Of a stretch of 64,000 nucleotides of DNA, positions 6,289 to 15,708 are shown one piece after another (the first letter of the stretch is position 1; every line of letters starts with the position of its first letter). The stretch is from assembly GCF_007109225.1 (NCBI RefSeq), contig NZ_VJZK01000004.1, positions 124,001 to 188,000 of the forward strand. The letters are read 5' to 3'. Under the pieces are notes generated by a model that ran no database searches, was not told where the DNA came from, and saw only the letters and a list, made by a program, of their open reading frames with translations. Source of the DNA: Flavobacterium sp. GT3R68 (GTDB lineage Bacteria; Bacteroidota; Bacteroidia; Flavobacteriales; Flavobacteriaceae). The position numbers and the translations under genes are program-made.

Positions 6289-7405
6289 ATAAATCTATTC
6301 GATACGTACATCTGCGCTTGTTGATTTCCGGGTCAAAATGTTTCCACATATTAATGCTGGCTGCATTGTCAGCTAATTCGGGAGTTCTAAAACAATTAAT
6401 AATTCCTTTCTTTGTGAAAGTCTCATAATACTCCTTAAAAATGATTGCGGTAACGGCTTTGTTCTGATAATCCGGATGAACTCCGATAAGGTAGAAAAGC
6501 ACGTCTTTACTGTTTTTTTTAGCTTTCAGTAAATTGATGAATCCGAAAGGAAATAATTTTCCATTGGCTTTTTGAAGCGCCTGAGAAAAGGAAGGCATCA
6601 CAATACTGAAAGCAACAATATTATGCTCCTTATCCTCAACAAATTTGATATATTCGGGGTTTATAAACGGAATGTATTTTTTCTTGAAATATTCCTTTTG
6701 CTTATCGGTTATTGCTACGAATGAAGCTAACGGCGCGTAGGATTCATTGAATAGGTCGAACATTTTATCCACCAGCGGCAACACTTCTTTTGTCGTTTTG
6801 AAATTGATGGGTTTTAATTGGTATCTTTTCTTAACGAGATCATTCGCTTTCTCAAAAAATTCCGGTTTAACATTTGAAAAAGGGAATTTGCTTTCGATAT
6901 ATTCCTTTTCCTTCACATAACCCAACTGCTCAAAATGCGCTTTGTAATAAGGATAACTGTACCAGGTTGCCATAGTTCCAACCTGATCAAAGCCTTCGGT
7001 GAGCACACCTACTTTATCTAAATTGGAGAAACCCATCGGGCCTTCAACATACTCAAGATTGTTTTTCCGGCCTAATTCATAGACTTTTTCCAAAAGGGCT
7101 TTGGTCACTTCAATATCATCAATAGCATCAAACCATCCAAAACGGACTTTCTTTTTTTGTTGGTCGTTTATCTCACTCCAATTTACGATTGCGGCAATCC
7201 GGCCTACAATTTGATTGTCATGGTAAGCTAGGTAAAATTGAGCATCCGCATTTTCAAAAGCGGTATTCTTTTTTTTGTCAAAAGTTTCCTGCTCATCGCT
7301 GATCAGCGGCGGAACCCAATACGGATTGTTTTTGTATAATGTAAAAGGAAATTTTATAAAATCTAATAATTCGCTTTTTGTAACTGCTTCTTTAATTGTA
7401 ATCAT
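6287..7405 (-). CDS. GNAT-like N-acetyltransferase-fold protein
   Basis: A 372-residue cytoplasmic protein conserved in Bacteroidetes. The N-terminal half has GNAT features (FYLAYHDNQIVGRIAAIVN near residue 60-80), and the C-terminal half repeats the fold (LIGVHPDYQNKAVTAIIFKEYY). The substrate is unknown; similar proteins carry only general acetyltransferase or hypothetical labels. It is the second gene of a two-gene unit: the outer-membrane barrel gene ends six bases upstream. The family call is moderate, any reaction would be a guess. Confidence 0.7.
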   Translation of the reverse strand: MITIKEAVTKSELLDFIKFPFTLYKNNPYWVPPLISDEQETFDKKKNTAFENADAQFYLAYHDNQIVGRIAAIVNWSEINDQQKKKVRFGWFDAIDDIEVTKALLEKVYELGRKNNLEYVEGPMGFSNLDKVGVLTEGFDQVGTMATWYSYPYYKAHFEQLGYVKEKEYIESKFPFSNVKPEFFEKANDLVKKRYQLKPINFKTTKEVLPLVDKMFDLFNESYAPLASFVAITDKQKEYFKKKYIPFINPEYIKFVEDKEHNIVAFSIVMPSFSQALQKANGKLFPFGFINLLKAKKNSKDVLFYLIGVHPDYQNKAVTAIIFKEYYETFTKKGIINCFRTPELADNAASINMWKHFDPEINKRRCTYRIDL

Positions 7406-7411
7406 TTGTGT

Positions 7412-8377
7412 TTATTTATCGCCTTCTACTTCGTCTAAACGTTTTTTGCTTTTATCTTTTTTTCCTTTTTTCTCTTTTTTCTTGTCTTCTTTGCTTTTTT
7501 TCTTAGGGACACGAAGCATTACCTCGCTGTAATTTTCGTCAAAACGCCATGAAAGTCCTACACCTGCAAACAATAAGGAAGGAGTGTCTTTGAAATTGGT
7601 TCCAATGGAAGCGTCAAGCTGAACATTTTCCATAATCAGGTACGCAGCTCCACCACGAACAAGAACATCTGAATAATAATCGCCCATAATTCCTTGGTTT
7701 TCCACAAATCCGGACCATCTTTCGTTAAATCCTCTGGTTAAAGTTATGATGTAGGCATAGGATGAGTAATCCGTTCCGATTTTATCTGCGATGACGTTCC
7801 CAACCAATACATATCTTCCAAATTGATTTTGGGTTAACAATACGGCTTTCGGGCTCATTTTTGGTTCGTTCGGAAATGCAAAAGGATTATCTCCAATATT
7901 TAAATTCAAACCGGCATAAAGGCCCACTGCTGGGATGAAACTTTTCCAGCTGAATTTATGATTTTTTTTCCAACTGTACAGATCAGGTTTGCCTTCCGGT
8001 TTTTTGTTCGGGTCATAAAAAAGGAATTTGGCTCCTATAGTAGTTTGTTTCAGGCCGCTTCTTTTTTCATGTAAGTCGGCGGACTTATACCAGTCTTTTT
8101 GATATTGGAAGTCTACGCTGAATTCCAATTGTTCCAATAGAGCGCCATAACGTATACTCAAATCCGACCCAAAACCGTCCGCTTCATAATGCAAAAGGTC
8201 GTGATTCTCGCGGATTCCGTAAAAACCGAGTTCTGCCTGAATAACTGTTTTTCCTACAGAAAAAGCAGCTAATGACTCACCGGGACGATTTGAATTAATG
8301 ACATCGGTAAACTGGCCGTAATTTAAAGTCGTTGTCAGCAGGGCAAAAAACAGTACGGTTGACTTGGTAGGAATCAT
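7412..8377 (-). CDS. Outer-membrane beta-barrel protein, transporter-like (MetA-pathway phenol degradation type)
   Basis: A signal peptide (MIPTKSTVLFFALLTTTLNYGQ) precedes a series of alternating beta-strands such as RYGALLEQLEFSVDFQYQ, RYVLVGNVIAD and VQLDASIGTNF, ending in a Lys/Glu-rich tail (about 30 residues) that probably protrudes from the barrel. The NRPGESLAAFSVGK opening fits the putative MetA-pathway/transporter barrel family found beside many bacteroidete genes. Role not known. The gene reads into the GNAT gene with a six-base gap. The divergent DUF4834 gene begins about 120 bases upstream. Confidence 0.65.
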   Translation of the reverse strand: MIPTKSTVLFFALLTTTLNYGQFTDVINSNRPGESLAAFSVGKTVIQAELGFYGIRENHDLLHYEADGFGSDLSIRYGALLEQLEFSVDFQYQKDWYKSADLHEKRSGLKQTTIGAKFLFYDPNKKPEGKPDLYSWKKNHKFSWKSFIPAVGLYAGLNLNIGDNPFAFPNEPKMSPKAVLLTQNQFGRYVLVGNVIADKIGTDYSSYAYIITLTRGFNERWSGFVENQGIMGDYYSDVLVRGGAAYLIMENVQLDASIGTNFKDTPSLLFAGVGLSWRFDENYSEVMLRVPKKKSKEDKKKEKKGKKDKSKKRLDEVEGDK

Positions 8378-8473
8378 ATTTTATCTTTTAAATAACACTA
8401 AAACGCAGTTCAAATGTACTATATTTTATTATTTATTTAAGATTGATATTTTAATTATGACCTTTGGATTTAT

Positions 8474-8481
8474 TATTTTTG
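8474..8481 (+). promoter_or_regulatory. -7 promoter element of the DUF4834 gene
   Basis: TATTTTTG, exact TAnnTTTG, 18 bases before ATG 8499; it excludes the longer frame that starts at 8364. Confidence 0.5.
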
Positions 8482-8498
8482 TCAAAATATTTCTAATC

Positions 8499-8774
8499 AT
8501 GGAAACAGCCTCTTTCAACGGATTTCTAAAAACACTGGTTTACATTGTAGCCTTTTATTATATATTCAAATTCTTGGCCCGTATCTTTCTTCCAATTGTT
8601 GTTAAAAAAGTAGTTGATAAAGCCGGACAGAATTTTCAGCAGCAATATCAAAACACTCATACCTCTCATACGACCTCTAATCGTGAGGAGATTGTTATTG
8701 ATACTTCCAATGCAACCAAACCCCGGGAGACCAAAAAAGTCGGTGAATATGTTGACTTTGAGGAATTAGATTAA
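8499..8774 (+). CDS. DUF4834 family small membrane protein
   Basis: Product of 91 residues: one hydrophobic segment (LVYIVAFYYIFKFLARIFLPIVV, residues about 10-32), then an amphipathic linker and a polar C-terminal tail ending VGEYVDFEELD, the hallmark of this flavobacterial family. The frame extends upstream to 8364, but that part contains the promoter and would overlap the divergent barrel gene, so METASFNGF is taken as the start. Function unknown; frequently encoded next to the YfhO-type gene, as here (75 bases). Confidence 0.8.
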   Translation: METASFNGFLKTLVYIVAFYYIFKFLARIFLPIVVKKVVDKAGQNFQQQYQNTHTSHTTSNREEIVIDTSNATKPRETKKVGEYVDFEELD

Positions 8775-8849
8775 GGCATTAATTGCTGTTTTTAAATTTC
8801 AGAATTGTACTATTTATTTTTTACTTTTACATCCTACTAAAAATAAAAA

Positions 8850-11330
8850 ATGAAAACACTTCAGAAGTTTTATCCTCATGCTTTAGCCTTATTGGGTTTT
8901 GTTTTAATTTCCTTAATTTATTTTTATCCGGTCCTTCAGGGCAAGAAAATTTCTCAATCCGATATTGTTCAATATACCGGAATGGCCAAAGAGCAAAACG
9001 ATTTCCGTGCTGTTGAACATGCAGAACCGTATTGGACCAATTCCGCTTTTGGTGGCATGCCAACGTATCAGTTGGGAGCTAATTATCCACATGATTATGT
9101 TGGGAAACTGGACGATATGTTGCGTTTTCTTCCTCGTCCTGCTGATTATTTATTTCTTTATTTCCTAGGTTTTTATGCTTTATTATTGGTATTGAAAACG
9201 GATCCGCTGAAAGCATTTTTTGGTGCTTTGGCATTTGGGCTTTCCACTTATCTTATCGTAATTATTGGTGTTGGACATAATGCCAAAGCGCATGCCATTG
9301 CTTATATGCCATTAGTAATTGCCGGTTTTATTCTTGTTTTTAATAAAAAATATATAAAAGGCGGATTACTGACCATGCTGGCGGTTGCATTGGAAATCAA
9401 TGCGAATCACTTCCAGATGACGTACTACTTACTATTGCTGCTATTGGTTTTGGGTTGTTACTTTTTGTATGAAATAATAAAAAATAGAGAGGCAGCTTCT
9501 TTGCCGAAAATAGCAGGAACATTTCTGGTTGCCATCATTTTGGCCGTCGGCGTAAATGCTACAAGTTTGTTGGCTACTAAGGAATATGCGGATTTCAGTA
9601 TGCGGGGAAAAAGCGAATTGTCTTTTAATCCTGATGGTTCCAAAAATACTACGACGGCTGCCATGTCAAATGATTATATCACCGAATACAGTTATGGTGT
9701 CGCCGAAAGTCTGAACCTGATCGCGCCCCGTCTTTTTGGTGGTTCGAGTTCTGAAAATGTGGGCACCGACAGTAAATTGTATGAATTTATGGTTGGCCAG
9801 GGTGCTACGGATGAACAGGCGAAACAATTTGCCGAAAATGGACCGACGTATTGGGGATCGCAACCCATGGTTGCAGCGCCAGCTTACATTGGCGCTATTG
9901 TCTTCTTCTTATGTATCTTAGCTTTATTTCATGATAAACGTACTATTAAATATGCATTTCTCGCGGGAGCAATTCTGTCTTTGCTGCTTTCATGGGGTAA
10001 AAATTTTCCTGTCTTAACAGATTTCTTTATTCAATATGTTCCGATGTATGACAAATTCAGAGCGGTTTCGTCAATACAAGTACTGTTGGAATTATGCATA
10101 CCGGTGCTTGCTGTAATGGGACTGCAATCGTTTTTTAAAGAGAATGAAAATCAAAAAAAATCCTTGCTTTATACAGGCGCAACAGCAATTGGTTTGGTTG
10201 TTTTGTTGTTTTTGGCAAAAAGCATGTTTTCGTTTTCGACCGAGAATGATGAATATTTTATTCAGACCTATGGAAAAGAAGCCGGATCAGCCTTTTTGGA
10301 TGTATTGAAAGAAGACCGCATCAGTTTGTATACTGCTGATTTATTACGTTCCGGGTTTTTTATGATTGTAGCTTTTATTGCGCTGTGGTTTCATATTAAA
10401 GGACGATTGGCTCAGAATACGGCTATCATTATTATAGGAGTATTTATGGTGGGGGACTTGTTTTTTGTTGATAAAAAATATGTGAGCAATACGCCTGAAC
10501 AATTTAAAAGCGCCTACGAAGTGGATGTTCCATTCCAGGAAACTCCGGCAGATGTTGAAATTTTAAAAGACAAATCGATTTTCAGGGTTTATGAAATTCA
10601 GGGAAGATTACAGGGTAGAACCTCATATTTCCATAAATCGGTGGGAGGTTACAGTGCGGTGAGACCGAGACGTTACAATCAGGTTTTTGATTATCAGGTT
10701 GATCAGCAGTTGGGTAATATCGGAGAAAACGTGGATCCAAAAACAATGAGTCTGACCAAAAATATTCCGATTCTGAATGCATTGAATGTAAAATATCTAC
10801 TGCTGCAAACACAAGATGGACAAAGCGTACCTATTACGAATCCAAATGCCAACGGAAATGCATGGTTTGTCGATTCAGTAAAATTTGTTAATTCGCCTGA
10901 TGCTGAAATGAAAGCTTTAAGCAGTTTTGATTCTAAGAAAGTCGCAATCGTTAATGAAAGCTGGAAAAAGACAATAAAAGTAAATGCTATTCAGGCGGAC
11001 AGTCTGGCGACCATAACGGTAGATACCTACAAACCCAATTACATCAAATATACATCCAACAATACCAATGAAGGTATGGCAGTTTTCTCTGAAGTCTATT
11101 ATCCAAAAGGATGGCATGTTTATATTGACGGAAAAGCTACCGAGTATTTTTCAGCCGATTTTGTTTTGAGAGCGTTACAGATACCGGCAGGAAAACACAC
11201 CATCGAATTCAAATTTGAACCAGAAGTGGTGAAGACCGGAAGTGCCATAGCTTTGTTCAGCTCCATAGCAATGATATTGTTATTGGCAGGTGGTATTTAT
11301 TTTGAAAATAAGAAGAAGGTTAACGTTTAA
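8850..11330 (+). CDS. YfhO-family polytopic membrane protein
   Basis: An 826-residue integral membrane protein with about 12 hydrophobic segments, in two blocks (residues 10-270 and 340-530) separated by a loop, and a soluble C-terminal beta domain before a last transmembrane helix. The YPKGWHVYIDGK motif near the C-terminus is typical of YfhO proteins, linked in Firmicutes to glycosylation of cell-wall polymers via lipid-linked sugars. It is the first gene of a three-gene run with a glycosyltransferase and a flippase (21- and 1-base gaps), so a role in moving or attaching sugars at the envelope is inferred. Confidence 0.88.
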   Translation: MKTLQKFYPHALALLGFVLISLIYFYPVLQGKKISQSDIVQYTGMAKEQNDFRAVEHAEPYWTNSAFGGMPTYQLGANYPHDYVGKLDDMLRFLPRPADYLFLYFLGFYALLLVLKTDPLKAFFGALAFGLSTYLIVIIGVGHNAKAHAIAYMPLVIAGFILVFNKKYIKGGLLTMLAVALEINANHFQMTYYLLLLLLVLGCYFLYEIIKNREAASLPKIAGTFLVAIILAVGVNATSLLATKEYADFSMRGKSELSFNPDGSKNTTTAAMSNDYITEYSYGVAESLNLIAPRLFGGSSSENVGTDSKLYEFMVGQGATDEQAKQFAENGPTYWGSQPMVAAPAYIGAIVFFLCILALFHDKRTIKYAFLAGAILSLLLSWGKNFPVLTDFFIQYVPMYDKFRAVSSIQVLLELCIPVLAVMGLQSFFKENENQKKSLLYTGATAIGLVVLLFLAKSMFSFSTENDEYFIQTYGKEAGSAFLDVLKEDRISLYTADLLRSGFFMIVAFIALWFHIKGRLAQNTAIIIIGVFMVGDLFFVDKKYVSNTPEQFKSAYEVDVPFQETPADVEILKDKSIFRVYEIQGRLQGRTSYFHKSVGGYSAVRPRRYNQVFDYQVDQQLGNIGENVDPKTMSLTKNIPILNALNVKYLLLQTQDGQSVPITNPNANGNAWFVDSVKFVNSPDAEMKALSSFDSKKVAIVNESWKKTIKVNAIQADSLATITVDTYKPNYIKYTSNNTNEGMAVFSEVYYPKGWHVYIDGKATEYFSADFVLRALQIPAGKHTIEFKFEPEVVKTGSAIALFSSIAMILLLAGGIYFENKKKVNV

Positions 11331-11351
11331 ATTTTAACCGAATCCATCATA

Positions 11352-12632
11352 ATGAAAAAAGTACTTATCATCACTTATTATTGGCCACCAGCGGGAGGAC
11401 CCGGAGTTCAGCGGTGGTTGAAGTTTGTGAAGTACCTGCCTGATTTTGGCATTCAGCCGATTGTGTATATTCCTGAAAATCCAACCTATCCGATAATGGA
11501 TATTGGGTTGCTTTCGGAAGTATCTGAAAAAGCGATTATTGTGAAACGAAAAATTGTTGAACCCTACCAATGGGCGTCGATTTTTTCAAAAAATAAAGCC
11601 AGAGAAATCAGTTCCGGGATTATTCCCAATCAAAAGAAACAATCTTTCTTAGAGAAGTCACTGCTTTGGATACGAGGGAATGTTTTTATTCCGGACGCCC
11701 GGGTTTTTTGGGTAAAGCCTTCCGTGTCTTTTCTGGAGAAATACATTCAGGAGCATGATATCGATACTATCATTACATCGGGTCCACCACACAGTCTGCA
11801 TTTGATTGGATTCGAATTAAAGCAAAAATTAAAGATTACCTGGTTTGCTGATTTTCGCGATCCATGGACAACGATTGGTTATCATAAAGCGTTGAAATTA
11901 TCATCTTTTGCAGAAAAAAAACATAAGAAATTAGAAAGCCAGGTATTAAATACTGCCGACACTATTTTAGTGACCAGCAAAACAACTAAAGCCGAATTCC
12001 AAACACTAACTTCCAAACCGATTGAGATCATTACAAATGGTTTTGATGTGGAGAAAATTGGAAAGCAGGCTTTGGACGAAAAATTTACAATAGCCCATAT
12101 CGGTTCTTTTTTATCGGAAAGAAATCCGAGAATTTTATGGCAGTCATTGGCTGAATTAATTGAAGAGAATGATTCATTCGCGGCCAATTTTCAGTTGAAA
12201 TTAATAGGGACGGTAAGCCAGGAAGTTTTGGACACCATTGAAAATTTTCAACTAACTTCATATTTGAATAATTTGGGACTTGTTTCACACGATGCAGCAA
12301 TTACACACCAAAAAAAGTCACAGGTTTTATTATTGATTGAAATCGATTCGGAAGAAACTAAAAGTATTATTCCGGGGAAATTATTTGAATATATGGTTTC
12401 CGAAAGACCCATTATTGCTGTAGGCCCGAAGGATTCTGATTTCGCCGAGATTATCCAAAATACCAATACGGGTGTGTTTGTTCAGTACGATGAAAAGGAG
12501 CGATTGAAAAACACCCTATTGTCCTATTACAGTCAGTATTTAGAAGGGAAATTACAATCGCACGGAGTAGGACTTCAACAATATTCCAGAAAAAACCTGA
12601 CGGAAAAACTCGCCAATTTATTAAAACGATAA
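11352..12632 (+). CDS. Family 4-type glycosyltransferase (GT-B fold)
   Basis: A 426-residue cytoplasmic or membrane-associated glycosyltransferase. The N-terminal domain begins ITYYWPPAGGPGVQRWLKF, a common opening for bacteroidete GT4-like enzymes, and the C-terminal domain contains IAHIGSFLSERNP and the sugar-nucleotide region SIIPGKLFEYMVSERPIIAVG with the expected Glu. The donor and acceptor cannot be read from sequence. Lies between the YfhO-type gene and the flippase, one base from the latter, so all three are presumably co-transcribed and serve one surface glycan pathway. Confidence 0.88.
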   Translation: MKKVLIITYYWPPAGGPGVQRWLKFVKYLPDFGIQPIVYIPENPTYPIMDIGLLSEVSEKAIIVKRKIVEPYQWASIFSKNKAREISSGIIPNQKKQSFLEKSLLWIRGNVFIPDARVFWVKPSVSFLEKYIQEHDIDTIITSGPPHSLHLIGFELKQKLKITWFADFRDPWTTIGYHKALKLSSFAEKKHKKLESQVLNTADTILVTSKTTKAEFQTLTSKPIEIITNGFDVEKIGKQALDEKFTIAHIGSFLSERNPRILWQSLAELIEENDSFAANFQLKLIGTVSQEVLDTIENFQLTSYLNNLGLVSHDAAITHQKKSQVLLLIEIDSEETKSIIPGKLFEYMVSERPIIAVGPKDSDFAEIIQNTNTGVFVQYDEKERLKNTLLSYYSQYLEGKLQSHGVGLQQYSRKNLTEKLANLLKR

Positions 12633-12633
12633 T

Positions 12634-14088
12634 ATGGGAATTGTATTAAATCAATCCATTAAAAACACAGTCATTACCTATTTCGGTTTTGGGATCGGGG
12701 CGATTAATGCATTGTTTTTATACACCAATTTTTTGGGAAAAACTCATTATGGAATGGTGGCCTTTTTGCTTTCTGCAGCCAATATTATGATGCCGTTGAT
12801 GGCTTTTGGGGTACACAGTACATTGATCCGATTTTATTCGAAATGCAACTCTGAGGAAGAACGGGAAAAGTTTCTGAGTTTTATGCTCGTGATGCCGTTG
12901 CTTTTAATTGTTCCTATTTCCGCAATCACTTATTTTTGTTACGATCAGATTGCTTTTTTCATCCTTCGGAAAAACCCTGAAATAAGTCCGTTCTTATGGC
13001 TGATTCCGATAATAGGAATCTGTATGGGTTATTTTGAGGTGTATTATGCGTGGGTAAAAGTGCATATGAAGTCCGTTTTTGGGAATTTCATCAGTGAAGT
13101 CGTAGTCCGGATTGTGGTCATGATTTTGCTTTTCGCCGTGCATTGGGACTGGATTGAGAAAGACACTTTCATTTATGCGCTTTCGGGGGCTTACGGTTTG
13201 CAGCTTGTTGCGATGAAAACGTATGCGATGTATATAAAAGCGCCGGTTTTAAAATTCCATATTCCGCATAATATAAAGGAGATTGTTGGATATTCCTTTT
13301 TTATCATTTTATCCGGAAGCGTGGCAGTCTTATTGATGGATTTTGATAAAGTGATGATTCCTCTTTACATTAAGATTGAAAATAATGCGGTTTATTCGGT
13401 AGCTATATTCATTGCAACGGTAATTGCAGTTCCCAGTCGGGCGATGCTGCAGATTATCTATCCGATTACTGCTAAATTGATGAACGAAAATAAGCACGAA
13501 GAACTGGATGATTTATACAAGAAAAGCGCCATCAACTTACAGGTTTTTGGGGGATTGGTCATGCTGGGTATTTTTCTGAACATCCAGGAATTGTATAAAT
13601 TGATTCCGGGTGATTATACTGGTGGGGTTATTGTGGTTTTCATCATTGGATTAACCAAGTTCTATGACGTCATTTTGGGAAATAATAATGCGATCATCCT
13701 GAATACCAAATATTACCGGATGGTTTTGTTTTTTGGGCTTTTATTGGTTTTTATGATGATTGTCTTGAATATGATATTGATTCCGCCGTATGGAATTGTG
13801 GGTTCAGCCTGGGCAACATTAATTTCGGTGATGGTTTACAATACGATAAAACTTGTGTTTGTGGTTAAGAAAATGAAACTATATCCATTTACATCCAACA
13901 CGGCTAAATCTTTCGGGATTATTATTGCCGTTTTTTTAGCGTTCTATTTTTGGGATTTCCCATTTCAGCCGATTGTAAATATTGTCCTGAAATCAGTTCT
14001 CATTACATTAGTGTATGTTGTTGCCAATTATAAAATGGCTGTTTCTGCTGAGGTGAATCAGGTCATCCGGAAGTATATCAAAAAGTAA
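12634..14088 (+). CDS. Polysaccharide flippase (Wzx/MATE-like, oligosaccharide translocase family)
   Basis: A 484-residue protein with about 12-14 predicted transmembrane helices. The N-terminal SIKNTVITYFGFGIGAINALFLYTN and the internal RAMLQIIYPITAKLMNE are typical of flippases that turn lipid-linked oligosaccharides across the inner membrane. It is the last gene of the YfhO/glycosyltransferase operon, starting one base after the previous stop. A copy of the interspersed structured repeat follows the stop codon by five bases. Confidence 0.88.
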   Translation: MGIVLNQSIKNTVITYFGFGIGAINALFLYTNFLGKTHYGMVAFLLSAANIMMPLMAFGVHSTLIRFYSKCNSEEEREKFLSFMLVMPLLLIVPISAITYFCYDQIAFFILRKNPEISPFLWLIPIIGICMGYFEVYYAWVKVHMKSVFGNFISEVVVRIVVMILLFAVHWDWIEKDTFIYALSGAYGLQLVAMKTYAMYIKAPVLKFHIPHNIKEIVGYSFFIILSGSVAVLLMDFDKVMIPLYIKIENNAVYSVAIFIATVIAVPSRAMLQIIYPITAKLMNENKHEELDDLYKKSAINLQVFGGLVMLGIFLNIQELYKLIPGDYTGGVIVVFIIGLTKFYDVILGNNNAIILNTKYYRMVLFFGLLLVFMMIVLNMILIPPYGIVGSAWATLISVMVYNTIKLVFVVKKMKLYPFTSNTAKSFGIIIAVFLAFYFWDFPFQPIVNIVLKSVLITLVYVVANYKMAVSAEVNQVIRKYIKK

Positions 14089-14093
14089 ATTCC

Positions 14094-14162
14094 CTAGCCC
14101 TGATGGAAACGGCATCCCACGCTTTTTTGCGTGGATATAGTGGACAGCAGGAAAAAGCTCCC
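14094..14162 (+). repeat. Interspersed structured repeat, copy B
   Basis: CTAGCCCTGATGGAAACGGC, hairpin CCACGC-loop-GCGTGG, GGATATAGTGGACAGCAGG, AGCTCC. It is nearly identical to copy A and starts five bases after the flippase stop codon. Confidence 0.9.
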
Positions 14163-14163
14163 A

Positions 14164-14196
14164 ATAAAAAACCCGCTGATTAGGAATATCAACGGG
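14164..14196 (-). terminator. Intrinsic terminator of the secreted-protein gene
   Basis: On the minus strand CCCGTTGAT pairs with ATCAGCGGG and is followed by T6. It lies 30 bases past the stop of the gene ending at 14226. Confidence 0.8.
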
Positions 14197-14225
14197 CCTT
14201 TCTTCAAACCATTTAACCAAACAAA

Positions 14226-14873
14226 CTATTTTTTATCTTTTTTGATTTCTAATTTTTGTGCATCGTCTTCCACTTTAACCTTGGTACCATCGGTTTTGTA
14301 GTAATAGTAATCCTGGTCGTTTGAAGTAGAATTGTTTTCGTATTCATTGCTGTAATAGCCTTGGCTGCAACCGTTGCTTCTGCGTCCTTTTACATCGCCC
14401 ACCATGTCGATGATCTGACCGTGACGGTTGTAAATAATCTGTAAGCCGCCTACCTGAGTCAAGGCAATCCGGTTGTAGGTCATATAAACAGAACCAATTC
14501 TTTTGATTCGGTCATTTCCGTCATAGTTGATGAATACATTCCCGACACGTCTTACGCGTCCAAAATTATCATGCTCCACACGCACACCATAGTTGCCGTT
14601 TTGTACTTGTGCAGGAGCCCCATGAGTAGCATTTACAGCTCCTCTTCGGTTTGCTTTATAGTAAATATCGCCAGTTGAAGGGCGTGTATTGAAATCGAAT
14701 TGGCCGTCAGGAAAAACAAAGAACTCAATTCCTCTTTCTGTAAATACGATTGGATCTGCATCTCTAAAATCTACAGGTAATCTTCTCTCATCAGAAAAAT
14801 TGATTATTTCTGAAGCATTCGCTACACTTCCTACCAGAAAGATACTAGCTACTAAAAGGGTAATTTTTTTCAT
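14226..14873 (-). CDS. Secreted protein of unknown function
   Basis: A 215-residue product with a signal peptide (MKKITLLVASIFLVGSVANAS). The frame opens 84 bases earlier at 14957, but only the start at 14873 gives a signal peptide. The mature protein has short strands repeated with a GN/GS-V-(F/Y) pattern (RVGNVFINYDGNDRIKRIG, SVYMTYNRIALTQVGG) that look like a small beta-sheet repeat, then an Asn/Tyr-rich tail (NDQDYYYYK) and a Lys-rich end. Similar proteins occur in other flavobacteria but no role is known to me. Confidence 0.72.
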   Translation of the reverse strand: MKKITLLVASIFLVGSVANASEIINFSDERRLPVDFRDADPIVFTERGIEFFVFPDGQFDFNTRPSTGDIYYKANRRGAVNATHGAPAQVQNGNYGVRVEHDNFGRVRRVGNVFINYDGNDRIKRIGSVYMTYNRIALTQVGGLQIIYNRHGQIIDMVGDVKGRRSNGCSQGYYSNEYENNSTSNDQDYYYYKTDGTKVKVEDDAQKLEIKKDKK

Positions 14874-15192
14874 AATCAATATAATTTGAGTTTTGCCTAC
14901 TCTTGAGCTTTTCGGCTTCCGCTTTATTTGATTTGGTATATTCAAGTAGCGTGCCAAAAAAACAAAGTCTGAGGAGCGTTTTTTATAATGGCGGTATAAT
15001 TATTTGATAATAAAACAGTTGCGTGTTTAATAATTTAATTTATTTTTGACTTTTTGATTTTTAAATTATGATTCGTTCATTAATACGCGGTTTTCATGAT
15101 GGTATTTCTTATTTTTATTACCAAAAAAATATAAATACTTTACTTTTTTTAAAATTTATGTATCTTTAAACTTTTAAAACAAAAAAATTATC
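14874..15192. other. Intergenic stretch between divergent genes
   Basis: About 320 AT-rich bases. It holds the TATCTTTA promoter-like element of the iron permease-like gene (15161-15168) and presumably the promoter of the secreted-protein gene, for which no clean -7 element was found. No other gene was seen. Confidence 0.6.
15161..15168 (+). promoter_or_regulatory. Probable -7 element of the iron permease-like gene
   Basis: TATCTTTA, one mismatch to TAnnTTTG, 24 bases before ATG 15193. Confidence 0.4.
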
Positions 15193-15681
15193 ATGTTGAA
15201 AAAAACGAAAGCAGGTAAACCTCATTTTTTTGATAGATTTTCCTCCAAAGTGTCGAAAGCTACCGGTAGCACGCCTGCTTTTCTTTGTGCCTTGGGAGTC
15301 GTACTTGTTTGGGCAGCCACCGGGCCATTTTTTGATTATTCGGAAACATGGCAGCTGGTGATTAATACGGGAACAACGATTATCACCTTTTTAATGGTGT
15401 TCGTGATTCAGAAAGCCCAAAATAAAGATTCACTTGCCGTACAATTAAAACTGAATGAATTGGTTGCTTCTCATGAATATGCCAGTAACCGCTTGGTAGA
15501 TGTGGAAGATTTGACTGAAGAAGAGATGCAGGTATTGCAGAAATATTATGTAATGTTAAGCCGTTTGAGTAAAAAAGAGGACAGCCTGCGGATTTCACAC
15601 TCGATAGACGAAGCTGAAGAGCTCAATATGATTAAAAAAGAAAAAATTAATAAACCGGAAAAAAAGACCAGAAAAAAATAG
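15193..15681 (+). CDS. Low-affinity iron permease family membrane protein
   Basis: A 162-residue protein with two hydrophobic segments (AFLCALGVVLVWAATGPFFDY and INTGTTIITFLMVFVIQ), followed by the characteristic IQKAQNKDSLAVQLKLNELV stretch of this family and a charged C-terminal half. The family was named from a yeast iron transporter, yet bacterial members of this short size have no proven transport role. Closest neighbour downstream is the T9SS peptidase (27 bases), perhaps co-transcribed. Confidence 0.85.
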   Translation: MLKKTKAGKPHFFDRFSSKVSKATGSTPAFLCALGVVLVWAATGPFFDYSETWQLVINTGTTIITFLMVFVIQKAQNKDSLAVQLKLNELVASHEYASNRLVDVEDLTEEEMQVLQKYYVMLSRLSKKEDSLRISHSIDEAEELNMIKKEKINKPEKKTRKK

Positions 15682-15708
15682 TAATATGCATAACCCCTAA
15701 ACCTACTC

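Noticed and set aside
8364-8498. N-terminal extension of the DUF4834 protein
   Set aside because: It contains a -7 promoter element and overlaps the divergent gene; composition is not protein-like.
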